From the IMG/VR virus record IMGVR_UViG_3300042376_001885, positions 1 through 29,032 of that record: 29,032 nt of DNA; one strand, 5' to 3'. How positions within the stretch are numbered: the stretch's first letter is position 1; each line of letters begins with the position of its first letter. This document shows positions 1-7,376 of the stretch, in pieces. Position numbers and translations under genes: made by a program. This DNA is from a virus. A model generated the notes under the pieces. It was not told the origin of the DNA. It saw only the letters and a program-made list of their open reading frames with translations, and searched no databases.

Positions 1-616
1 CACCAACATCAGTTCCCGCTGGAGCGGCTCCACCTGCTCGCTGACCTATTGAGGTACCAAGAGCAGAACCAGCTTTTACTTCAATGTCATCGAATTCTTC
101 TGATTTCTTTTTTGAGTTTTCATATCTCTCAAGAAGTCTTCTACCTTTTGCTGCAAGAGCTGCTGCATCTTCAGCATTTTTTGGAACTCTTTCGCCCCAT
201 GCTGAAGCAGAAAGTGCAAGCCTTGTTGCTCTGCCTTTTTCGTCAACCATTGGTCCTGATGGATTAGTAAAAAATCGTGTTAAGAATGAACCTTTTCTTC
301 TCATCTTGTCTGGAGTGTCGGCTGGACCTTTAACACCTGGTTTAAGATTTGAGCCTTCAGTTCTCTTGAAGAACTTTCTTCCTGCTGCAGTGAGACCACC
401 ATCTGGGTCTTTGAGAGCTGACTTTTCTTCTCGTTCATCGAACTTATCTGAAAGTTCGTTAAAAACTCTTGCACCGTAATACTCATCGTACAGAGGTGTT
501 CCTTCTAAATGAATTTTTTCATCTTCCGTATTTTCTACGGTGATGTCGCTCTTTGTGAAAATCTCTTCAATTTTGAGCAATTCTTCGTAAAGTGATTCAA
601 TTTCGTTGTTATCCAT
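1..616 (-). CDS. DUF6321-like phage protein, C-terminus cut by window edge
   Basis: Open from an ATG at 616 to the left edge with no stop (205 complete codons, so the gene is partial). Residues 1-68 are acidic and helical. Residues about 70-166 match my recollection of the DUF6321 pattern: DPDGGLTAAGRKFF, then LKPGVKGPADTP, MRRKGSFLTRFF, GPMVDEKGRATRLALSASAW, and AAKGRRLLERY. This small basic domain of unknown function occurs in tailed phages and in large algal viruses, and its richness in Lys/Arg would suit nucleic-acid contact. From residue 183 the chain becomes Gly/Ala/Ser-rich. The gene is the first after the capsid gene and is separated from it by a strong terminator, so it probably has its own promoter or depends on read-through. 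The ribosome-binding site is weak. The family assignment is from memory of the motif, not a search. Confidence 0.75.
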   Translation of the reverse strand, partial: MDNNEIESLYEELLKIEEIFTKSDITVENTEDEKIHLEGTPLYDEYYGARVFNELSDKFDEREEKSALKDPDGGLTAAGRKFFKRTEGSNLKPGVKGPADTPDKMRRKGSFLTRFFTNPSGPMVDEKGRATRLALSASAWGERVPKNAEDAAALAAKGRRLLERYENSKKKSEEFDDIEVKAGSALGTSIGQRAGGAAPAGTDVG

Positions 617-646
617 GATTACCAATTCTCGCATATAAATGCCCAT

Positions 647-694
647 ATAAAAGAAACACCCCCGATTTCGCCATTACGGCTACTCTCGGGGGTG
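647..694 (-). terminator. Intrinsic terminator downstream of the major capsid gene
   Basis: Perfect 9-bp inverted repeat (CACCCCCGA at 657-665, TCGGGGGTG at 686-694) with a 20-nt loop. On the minus strand it is followed by the U-rich tail TTTCTTTTAT. It begins 30 nt beyond the capsid stop codon, the right place to end a capsid transcript. Confidence 0.85.
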
Positions 695-723
695 AGACTT
701 AATTTTGCCTTAAAGGCTGAGTA

Positions 724-2118
724 TTACGCTGCTGGGGCGTTGTCGAATGTAACTTCAACGAATGCTTCTGGACGCTTGACAGCGAGAGCAAGTCTCTGCT
801 CTGCCAAAACGACGATTGCGTTGCGCACGAAGAAGTCGCTGTGCTGTTCGCTGATGCGAATGCTTGCTTCTTCTCTGTCGTACAACTGAGCGCCGGTTCC
901 GAATGCACCAACAAGTGCCTTGCCTTCTGTCATTGCTGGAGTGTCGATGATTGGCATTCTCCATACCTTTGGCTCGCCACCCATTGCAACTGACACAGCA
1001 ACCAAGTACTGGCCATTGCCATCCTTGGTCAACTCGATGTCTTCCCAATCGTTCGGGTGCAACACGATACCCGATGGCTCGTAGTAAGCCAAGAAGGAGA
1101 GTGTTGCAGCACGACGGAGAGCGTCTGCCTTGGTGTCACCCATGCCAGCTGTTGCCGAGTAGGCACCAGATGACCATGAGTACTGCTGAACGTTTGGTGT
1201 GTTCATGATTCCGAGCAGGTTTTCTCCAGCACCGTTGCCGTTGAGGATTTGATTGTCCTCAAGAAGACGGAGGCCGTACATCAACTCGTTGTCGATGATT
1301 GAGCGCAACTGTGGCTCATCGGCGAGGACGTTGCGGTGTGCAGCTTCCCAGTGTGCCAATGTGCGGATAGGAGCTTGCTCACCAACGAAAGCGAACGATG
1401 ACTGTGGCTTCAAACCAAAGGCACCACTCGCACGCTCTGCTACAGATGAAGCTGCGTTGTTGGTTGAGTACGAGCTTGCCGAAACACCTGGTGACTGAAG
1501 GGTTGTGAAGCCCAACTGACGGAAGTATTCGATAACTGCTGCGTTTGTTCTGCGAACTGGGAACAAGTCACGAACACGCTTCGTACGCATTGGAGGAAGA
1601 ACCATTGCATCGCGCTGAACGGTTCCGAAGCTGCCAAGGCGGCTGTCGGTGACTGACGTTGTTGGCAATGCTGAGTAAATGTCCTTCTGCTGAATGCCGA
1701 AGTTGTGTGTTGTCAACGATGTTGCAACCTGCCATGGTGATGACATGTTTGCACCGTTACGACCATTTGCCAATGACTTGAATTCTGCTGAATCCAAGAA
1801 CATCTGACCAATTGTCTTAACTTCGTGTGACGAAAGTTGATTGAAGTCTGCTGCTGCAGCTGCGTATGCAGAAGCAACGGTCTCGCCTTGTGGCTGATTT
1901 GACCATGACTCAACTGAGCCCATTGTTTCGAGGTCGGACAAGAGTGACTTGATTTCCTTGATGTCTCTCATGTTCTTGTCGAAAGCTGTCTTCTGGTCTG
2001 CCGAAACTACAACAGTGCCTTCTTCAACTTTGAATGAATCTGCAATGGCCTTGTTTTCTGCCATCTTTCCGCGAAGAGCTGCTTGCAGCTCTTCTGTTCT
2101 TGCTTTGTCTTGCGACAT
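724..2118 (-). CDS. HK97-fold major capsid protein
   Basis: Forms the icosahedral head shell. Its 464 residues are a normal length for an HK97-type capsid protein with an N-terminal assembly (delta-like) region. Residues 1-70 are charged and helical; 80-150 are Ala/Ser-rich; the core starts near 155. Recognisable core signatures are LPPMRTKRVRDLFPVRR (174-190), the Ala-rich AER stretch (220-232), and the P-domain region with DNQILNGNGAGENLLGIMN (288-306), followed by LHPNDWEDIELTKD and the C-terminal A-domain run ending ALAVKRPEAFVEV. The ATG at 2118 has a textbook SD (AGGAG, 6-nt spacing), the strongest in the window, which fits a protein needed in hundreds of copies. It is preceded by a 153-nt leader and followed by an intrinsic terminator. 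Unusually, it lies about 16 kb downstream of the prohead protease, because two giant ORFs and minor genes are inserted between them. It has no L-S-S-G sequence (only WSSGA), so its own maturation site is not obvious. Confidence 0.95.
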   Translation of the reverse strand: MSQDKARTEELQAALRGKMAENKAIADSFKVEEGTVVVSADQKTAFDKNMRDIKEIKSLLSDLETMGSVESWSNQPQGETVASAYAAAAADFNQLSSHEVKTIGQMFLDSAEFKSLANGRNGANMSSPWQVATSLTTHNFGIQQKDIYSALPTTSVTDSRLGSFGTVQRDAMVLPPMRTKRVRDLFPVRRTNAAVIEYFRQLGFTTLQSPGVSASSYSTNNAASSVAERASGAFGLKPQSSFAFVGEQAPIRTLAHWEAAHRNVLADEPQLRSIIDNELMYGLRLLEDNQILNGNGAGENLLGIMNTPNVQQYSWSSGAYSATAGMGDTKADALRRAATLSFLAYYEPSGIVLHPNDWEDIELTKDGNGQYLVAVSVAMGGEPKVWRMPIIDTPAMTEGKALVGAFGTGAQLYDREEASIRISEQHSDFFVRNAIVVLAEQRLALAVKRPEAFVEVTFDNAPAA

Positions 2119-2271
2119 ATTTTTCTCCTATTGAGATTTGAGGGTTGATTGTTTTTTTACTTACCGTGGCTTAGGTAAGCACCCAGCCCTGTGATATCAA
2201 AAGTAACAGATACTTGTCAGTACTTAGTGCAACTAATTAAGTTTCATAACAAAAGTGTGTAAATATATAAT
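2119..2271 (-). promoter_or_regulatory. Capsid gene leader with hairpin and possible promoter
   Basis: This 153-nt gap is the longest in the second half of the operon. On the minus strand it is AT-rich and holds TTGCAC and CTGACA (possible -35 elements) upstream of GATATC/TATCAC, none a close consensus. A 6-bp hairpin (2160-2165 with 2174-2179) lies about 40 nt before the start codon. A separate promoter for high capsid expression is plausible but not shown. Confidence 0.35.
2125..2129 (-). promoter_or_regulatory. Shine-Dalgarno of the major capsid gene
   Basis: AGGAG on the minus strand, 6 nt before the ATG at 2118. It is the best ribosome-binding site in the window and fixes the capsid start. 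Confidence 0.85.
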
Positions 2272-3474
2272 TTACTTTTTCTTGTTGAGTCTTTGAGAAA
2301 GAGGAACTTTCGGATTTTTCTTGGCAATAACAGTTCTGACCGCAGATTCCATTCTTTCTTTGTCTCGTCTCTGAATGTTCCTGCGACCAAGAGCTGTAGA
2401 ACCAGTTCTGTTGGCATAGTCGGTCATATTGGTGCATGGCATCCACACAACACGTCCACCCTTGGATAGACGTCGACTTATCCCTATGCATCCAAGCTGT
2501 CTAGACCTGGCTCTTGCTGACTCTGGGTCAATGAACACGTCATTGTCGTTTTCCCTTACGTATTCAGGGCCGGGCGAAGATTTTGTTTCCACAGGAACGC
2601 AATTAGGAACCATCCTTCCGTTTTTGCCCTTTTTCATGCCCTGCATGACGTATCCATCCCAACATGGATTCATTTTTGGTTTTGATTGCTTTCCTGAGAA
2701 CAAATTACCAGACACCAAACCCCCACCCTCGAGTGAAACTATCCCACCTATTGGTTCTTCGTTCAGCTGTTCCCAGCCATCCGCCGCTGGTTTGCGCCTT
2801 CTGCCTTTGGTTCTTTTTTTGGAATCACCAGACTCGGGAACGACGGTTCTCCACTTTGGTCCTTCGGCAAGGTTCGATATTTTTTCCAATTCCTCCATAG
2901 AGGCGCACGGCATCCAATTGCCGTCTTTGTCTTTGTGGACTCCAGAGCAGCCAATCATTTTGGATACGCTCATTGCTTCCTGAAGTTTCTTGTCGTTCTT
3001 GATTCTTATATCTTCAAAAACTGTCATTACTTTATATTCTGCATCTTGGCCAGAAAAATGGCTTTTTACAGAAGAGCGCCTTGCATCTGCTGCAGCCTCA
3101 GTGTTCGCCACGAACTGCCGACCAAGCTTGCTTCCCTTTTTCTTTTTTGCATTTGTTGCCCTCTTTTGAGCATCGGTTAGTTTCGACCATGCTTTTTCTG
3201 GAAGGTATCTTGTCGTTCCGCCATCCCTGATTGCTGGCTTCCCGTCAGAGGTTCTCCATTTTTCTTTTGTCCAGTTCGAAAGTGAACGTTGAGTCTTGCT
3301 TTTGCCACCCCTATACCCACCGCCGTTCTTCTTGTACGCGGCAGCCAAAAGTTGAGCCTTGCGAGCAGACCATTGACCGCTTCTGCCACCAAGTGAACCT
3401 TGGAGAATACGGTTTTTAAGTCTTTCCCGTAGTTTTGGTTTTGTGTATGAGGACTTTCTTTTTCTATTACTCAT
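2272..3474 (-). CDS. DUF5872-like basic protein with three cysteine-pair modules
   Basis: 400 residues, strongly basic. Residues 10-130 match the DUF5872 pattern as I remember it: TKPKLRERLKNRI, then RSGQWSARKAQLLAAAYKK, GGGYRGGKSKTQRSLSNWTK, EKWRTSDGKPAIR, TTRYLPEKAWSKL and KGSKLGRQFVANT. That domain of unknown function is found in phages and large eukaryotic viruses. The rest carries three short Cys-pair modules: GCSGVHKDKDGNWMPC (175-190), NPCWDGYVMQGMKKGKNG..VPNC (269-292), and GCIGIS...VVWMPC (328-347). Similar MPC and VPNC modules recur in phage head-associated proteins, and they may bind metal or form disulphides. The start overlaps the previous stop as ATGA, implying translational coupling. 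A nucleoid- or head-associated role is a guess from charge and context. It has no L-S-S-G site. Confidence 0.8.
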   Translation of the reverse strand: MSNRKRKSSYTKPKLRERLKNRILQGSLGGRSGQWSARKAQLLAAAYKKNGGGYRGGKSKTQRSLSNWTKEKWRTSDGKPAIRDGGTTRYLPEKAWSKLTDAQKRATNAKKKKGSKLGRQFVANTEAAADARRSSVKSHFSGQDAEYKVMTVFEDIRIKNDKKLQEAMSVSKMIGCSGVHKDKDGNWMPCASMEELEKISNLAEGPKWRTVVPESGDSKKRTKGRRRKPAADGWEQLNEEPIGGIVSLEGGGLVSGNLFSGKQSKPKMNPCWDGYVMQGMKKGKNGRMVPNCVPVETKSSPGPEYVRENDNDVFIDPESARARSRQLGCIGISRRLSKGGRVVWMPCTNMTDYANRTGSTALGRRNIQRRDKERMESAVRTVIAKKNPKVPLSQRLNKKK

Positions 3475-4235
3475 GACATCCTCTTAAGTCTTGCTTCAAT
3501 CGAAAATAGGTATCTGTGCTGAGAACTCAGCGACTTCTCGGAAACATCGTCAAGCTTCTTGGAAAGAGAATTAGAGCGCCTAGTCAGCCTTGTTCCGTCA
3601 AGAGTGCTACTTAGGGCTTTTCTTGCGAATCTCCTCATTGCTCCTTCACCCACAAAACTATTGATTTTGTTTATCGAGTGGTCAGTTATGTTTTTTGATT
3701 TTTTCTGAATTATCAAATTACTGGATGAATCAAAGCCCATTCCATATGCAGATAAAGGAGTTATTACAGAGCTTTTCTTTAATCTGCTTTTAAATGAGCT
3801 TGCTTTAAAAGCAACCACATTAACCTTGTCGGAAGGGTTGGAGAATTTTCTTATCTGTCTTCCAGATTGAACTTTTTTTTCATTGTTAGAAGAAAAAACT
3901 TTTCTTTCTTTAAATGATTTCGCTATAAACTTTTTATCAAACGTAGCCTTTATGGCCGGTTCAATTATTGAGTTGATATTTGGCATTTCAATTATCGACT
4001 TATTGATATATGTATCAAACAGCGCAGCTGCGTTGCCTGATATAGATTTGAACTCTGTTATCTCAACCCCATCTGGGAGAGACTTGTTTTCAAGAGAACC
4101 ACTTTTCAGTATATGTTGAGCAACCGACTTTCCGTATTCATTCATTCCGTGAACAGAAACAATTTCCCCGTCACGAACAGCCACGACAAGTGGAGTATTT
4201 CTGACGGAATCTTTTATAACTGCATATTTTTTCAT
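3471..4235 (-). CDS. Hypothetical protein, small N-terminal domain plus basic tail
   Basis: 254 residues, not recognised. Residues 1-45 look like a small beta-rich domain (KYAVIKD, PLVVAVRDGEIVSVHGMNE). The rest is Lys/Ser-rich and mostly helical, ending in a basic coiled stretch (RSNSLSKKLDDVSEKSL, then HRYLFSIEARLKRMS). The start lies 1 nt after the stop of the 668-residue gene and the stop overlaps the next start by ATGA, so it is co-translated with both neighbours. It sits between two putative head-associated proteins, so a minor virion or assembly protein is the best contextual guess. Codon use is AT-richer than in the capsid gene. No signal peptide, membrane segment or catalytic motif is visible. 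Confidence 0.75.
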   Translation of the reverse strand: MKKYAVIKDSVRNTPLVVAVRDGEIVSVHGMNEYGKSVAQHILKSGSLENKSLPDGVEITEFKSISGNAAALFDTYINKSIIEMPNINSIIEPAIKATFDKKFIAKSFKERKVFSSNNEKKVQSGRQIRKFSNPSDKVNVVAFKASSFKSRLKKSSVITPLSAYGMGFDSSSNLIIQKKSKNITDHSINKINSFVGEGAMRRFARKALSSTLDGTRLTRRSNSLSKKLDDVSEKSLSSQHRYLFSIEARLKRMS

Positions 4236-4236
4236 G

Positions 4237-6243
4237 TTACTTACCGCCCTGTAGAACTGATTTCAACTTATCTTTTTGAGTATTCAAAGACTCAAGACGA
4301 ACATCAAAAAGTTTGTCCAAAATATTAAGGTGTATTCTTTCACCTTCGGATATTCCATAATCGCTTGTTTCTTTCATGAATTCGTTTTTTCTGAAAGAGC
4401 GAGCTCTATTTATAAGCTGAGACAAGAACTTCATAAAGATAATTCTTTGCTCAACTTTAAGTGCTTGGTAGTAATCTGAATAAGATGGAACAAGCTGTGA
4501 AGAGTAGTACTCTTCAATTGCCATTTTCATTCTCTTTGTTATTTCTATTTTTGACAAATCAGTTAAGCCAGATGAGTTGTTATTAGCTATAACAGCCCTT
4601 ACCCCTGCATCTGTTTCTACTGGGTATATAGATGTCATTGGACGTTCTCTTTGGTCTGTCAGAAAGTCCGCAACCATGATTCTCGCAACATCGGAAGGGT
4701 CGAGGTCGTTGAATTTTATATTTGGGTTAAATTTTGAGCCAGGTATAACGCTCTCGATATCTTGCCTCATGTAGGCCCTGTTGGTGTTTTTCTTTGCTGC
4801 GAAAATTACCTCAGGTGATTCAAGGCCAAGGCTTTCCTGCACTCTTGATGCATATCTTTCGGCGAGGTGCTGAAAAGCTGTCGGGTCTTTGTACAAGAAC
4901 CACTTGCCATCTCCAGCTGCGACAAGAGATATAGCGTCGGAAAGCTCTTGTCTGGCGAGTATTGCTGGATTCTGCAATATCTGTTCAATGATTTCTGGTG
5001 ATATTTCTGAAAGTTTTCCGCCATTTGAAATGTGATTTATTGCTTCTTCCAGGTTTGTTATTAGTTTTACCTTTTCATTGGAGGTGGAAGCTGCTGTTGG
5101 ACTCGCTGGAATTGATGGTGATGTAAGTTTTCTATTCTTGATTAAGTCATTTGCCCATTTTGGAGTTCCTGAAATCAGTTGATTTGGGTTTTTAACTCCA
5201 ACGAATGATTCAGAATAACCAATTCCGTCACCCATTTCGTTGGCTACGAACTTGAGCCTCGATGAAGGGTCTTTGCCCACTGGCATTGACATCGCGGTGC
5301 TCACTGTTCTGCCGAGCTTCCTTCGTTCACCTACCGTGAGCTTCCTCATTTTTTCAAGACCTATTGTTGAGCCGCCTGGAAGTACGTAAACAAGTGAGGA
5401 TATTCCGGTGTTTGAGAGCATTCCAAGTTCTTCATTGCCAACATCTTCCATGGTCAAGAGGGAGCGCAAGTACGTGGCATTTTCCATATCTCTGTTGTCT
5501 GGTATTGCTCTAAGAACTTTGTCTGGGACAACTGGCTCCAAAACGAAACCGTCGCGTCTAACCATTCGCCTGACTAAATTATTTGATGATTTATTGTATT
5601 TACCAATTTCAGAAACAAGTGAGCGAGCATTGCTTCGACGAGATGACGGGTTGTCAAGAGAAACTTTTGGTATTTGTGGTGCTCGCGATGCAATTATTGA
5701 GCTTGGAGCCGCCACTCCGGTTATATCCGTTCCTGTGGTTCTGCTTACATTACCCCTAATTGCTCGCCTGACAGCGCTTATTGCTAAACCAAGAGGGGAT
5801 GGAATGTCGAAAAGTTTTGCGCCACATGTAGAAAGACGAGAATCGGTAAATCTCCCTCCGTACTGGTAACCCTCTGGGCATCTGTAGCCACGATTTTGTC
5901 CAGGTAGAGAGCCACCTATTCCACCGGGCTTTCCCGGAGTGAGAGTTCTATAGACAGCAGAACGAACCGGTGACCTGAATGGGTCAGAGTCACCCGGTAT
6001 TGCAAGACTTGTCAATGTTGACCCAAGTTTGCGAATAGCGTTTGCTTTGAAGTTCATCCCGTTATGCAGGGAGTCTTTCCTTCTGGTGTTTCCATTTAGT
6101 CTTGAGAGCGCCTTATAGTCAACTAGGTTCTGATTTACAGCGCCAACTCCTCTGAGCATGTCAGAGTTATTCTTTGAATCTATATCTGCGATTATCGTCC
6201 TTGTGACAATCTGCTCTGGACAGCAGCCCTGATAATTATCCAC
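4237..6243 (-). CDS. Head-module protein with Cys module and possible degenerate kinase-like domain
   Basis: 668 residues from a GTG start with a good SD (GAGGAA about 7 nt upstream), overlapping the previous gene by 8 nt; the next in-frame ATG would lose about 28 residues. N-terminus: vicinal cysteines in GCCPEQIV (6-13). Residues 84-140 are Gly/Pro/Arg-rich and end in YRCPEGYQYGGRFTDSRLSTC (120-140, split by my numbering into YRCPEGYQYGG and RFTDSRLSTC), a module also found near residue 230 of the 2,903-residue ORF. Residues about 440-560 resemble the HipA/phosphatidylinositol-kinase-like fold: GKWFLYKDP, then HLAERYASRVQESLGLESP, LDPSDVARIMVADFL, TDQRERP and RAVIANNNSSG. The usual DRH..N catalytic pattern appears as RER..S, so activity is doubtful. 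The C-terminus is helical. The kinase reading is tentative; a head protein is supported only by context. Confidence 0.75.
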   Translation of the reverse strand: MDNYQGCCPEQIVTRTIIADIDSKNNSDMLRGVGAVNQNLVDYKALSRLNGNTRRKDSLHNGMNFKANAIRKLGSTLTSLAIPGDSDPFRSPVRSAVYRTLTPGKPGGIGGSLPGQNRGYRCPEGYQYGGRFTDSRLSTCGAKLFDIPSPLGLAISAVRRAIRGNVSRTTGTDITGVAAPSSIIASRAPQIPKVSLDNPSSRRSNARSLVSEIGKYNKSSNNLVRRMVRRDGFVLEPVVPDKVLRAIPDNRDMENATYLRSLLTMEDVGNEELGMLSNTGISSLVYVLPGGSTIGLEKMRKLTVGERRKLGRTVSTAMSMPVGKDPSSRLKFVANEMGDGIGYSESFVGVKNPNQLISGTPKWANDLIKNRKLTSPSIPASPTAASTSNEKVKLITNLEEAINHISNGGKLSEISPEIIEQILQNPAILARQELSDAISLVAAGDGKWFLYKDPTAFQHLAERYASRVQESLGLESPEVIFAAKKNTNRAYMRQDIESVIPGSKFNPNIKFNDLDPSDVARIMVADFLTDQRERPMTSIYPVETDAGVRAVIANNNSSGLTDLSKIEITKRMKMAIEEYYSSQLVPSYSDYYQALKVEQRIIFMKFLSQLINRARSFRKNEFMKETSDYGISEGERIHLNILDKLFDVRLESLNTQKDKLKSVLQGGK

Positions 6244-6874
6244 AGCACTCTTCCTCTAGGGATTTGGTCTCGTCGTAAGGAAGTGACTTTTCTTGTCCAT
6301 CTTCGTCTTCGCCAACAATCTCCCAGTTCTTTGAATCCCTGAGCATTTTGCAAAATGGCTTCTCCATCTCCATGAAGTCCCTGAGAACTTCGATGGCGTG
6401 CATAACATCACCCTCGGTTACGACGGACTTAAATTCAATATCTTCTTGAAAAAAATCATGAAAGAACATGTCTTCGTCTATTGACTTTTTCTTCGCTGCA
6501 TCACGAATTATGTTTTTAGGTTTCTTGCCAGCAAGGGCAGATGCAAACTGCGAATCAGTCCAATTGGTTAACTTTCTCAACTTTTTCTTGCAGTTCTTCA
6601 TCCCTGGATGATGACACCCTTCGTTTGGCCACAAACCAGTTGTTTCATGGTGCAGCCAGGCGCATATATTCGACAATGGGTAAAGCTCTGGGTGATTAGC
6701 AAGGATTAGCCTGCATCTTCTAAAGCCACCTGGCTTTTTCATGATTGGGCGCCAATAACGAAGAAGTCGCTCTAGGTTTCCACGACGTGGACCATAACCG
6801 CGCAGTATGTCCCCGGTCACGAGTTCTTGTGGAAGTATCCCGCCAAGTGGGTCCGCTTTTATGTCGTCGTTCAT
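6236..6874 (-). CDS. Conserved phage protein with His/Cys-rich centre and CC tail
   Basis: 212 residues. I recognise the central pattern from tailed-phage head regions but know no function for it: GPRRGNLERLLRYWRPIMKK (28-47), then GGFRRCRLIL, NICAWLHHETTGLWPNEG and CHHPGMKNC. Cys54, Cys71, His75-76, Cys87, His88-89 and Cys95 could form a metal site. Residues 96-120 are Lys-rich and the C-terminal third is acidic, ending ECCG with vicinal cysteines at 210-211. It starts 1 nt after the preceding stop (TGA G ATG) with a GAGGGA ribosome site just upstream, and its end overlaps the next start by 8 nt, so it belongs to a coupled block. In other phages such proteins lie near portal or capsid genes, so a minor head role is likely but unproven. 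Confidence 0.8.
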   Translation of the reverse strand: MNDDIKADPLGGILPQELVTGDILRGYGPRRGNLERLLRYWRPIMKKPGGFRRCRLILANHPELYPLSNICAWLHHETTGLWPNEGCHHPGMKNCKKKLRKLTNWTDSQFASALAGKKPKNIIRDAAKKKSIDEDMFFHDFFQEDIEFKSVVTEGDVMHAIEVLRDFMEMEKPFCKMLRDSKNWEIVGEDEDGQEKSLPYDETKSLEEECCG

Positions 6875-6875
6875 C

Positions 6876-7376
6876 TCATCCCTCTATTTGTTTCAAAATA
6901 ACCATTGCAGTCCAGGCATCTTTTCTTTCACTGCTTGAAGAAAATCTCATGCTTTTGTGCTCAATAGACTTTACCATCTGTTCGCCACAGCAAGATTTAA
7001 CAGAAATATTGGATAAAGATTTAATAAATCTCTGTGCATCTTCATTTTTTTGAGAGATGGCTTTTCTTTTCTTGCCAAGCGATGTGTGGACGGTTACGCC
7101 CTCTAGCGCTTCTTTTGGAATCTCTTGACTCTTCTCTACGAAAACTTGTTCCCATATTTCTTTATTTGATTCACTTGGACCGCCCCAAAGAAGTTCGTGG
7201 AATCTAGTTGTCATCATTTTGTTCAAATTTCTAGCCTTTAGCGCATAGGACATGAAGTTGACCATCACAGTGCTCCCGTCGTCTCTTTCGATGACCCCGT
7301 CCTTCTCTCCTCGTTCGGCGTCAACTATGTAATACAGCCTGTCGCCCCCAGAAACACCAACTAATGCAGCTTTCAT
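6876..7376 (-). CDS. Hypothetical head-module protein with CCGEQMV motif
   Basis: 166 residues, not recognised. Residues 1-45 look like a beta-rich small domain (AALVGVSGGDRLYYIVDAER, then DGSTVMVNFMSY); the middle is helical; residues 127-136 contain KSCCGEQMVK, which resembles GCCPEQIV at the N-terminus of the 668-residue neighbour. The tail is Ser-rich and then hydrophobic (AWTAMVILKQIEG). The ATG overlaps the stop of the 2,903-residue ORF as ATGA, so it is probably translated by ribosomes finishing the giant protein. That coupling ties its dosage to the polyprotein. No enzyme motif is visible. Confidence 0.75.
   Translation of the reverse strand: MKAALVGVSGGDRLYYIVDAERGEKDGVIERDDGSTVMVNFMSYALKARNLNKMMTTRFHELLWGGPSESNKEIWEQVFVEKSQEIPKEALEGVTVHTSLGKKRKAISQKNEDAQRFIKSLSNISVKSCCGEQMVKSIEHKSMRFSSSSERKDAWTAMVILKQIEG

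Noticed and set aside
1180-1200. WSSGAY in the major capsid protein as a processing site
   Set aside because: It lacks the Leu and falls inside the HK97 core fold, where cleavage would destroy the capsid protein.
2429-2983. 184-codon plus-strand ORF opposite the DUF5872-like gene
   Set aside because: Lies wholly within a gene with recognisable domains on the other strand; no ribosome site or homology recognised.
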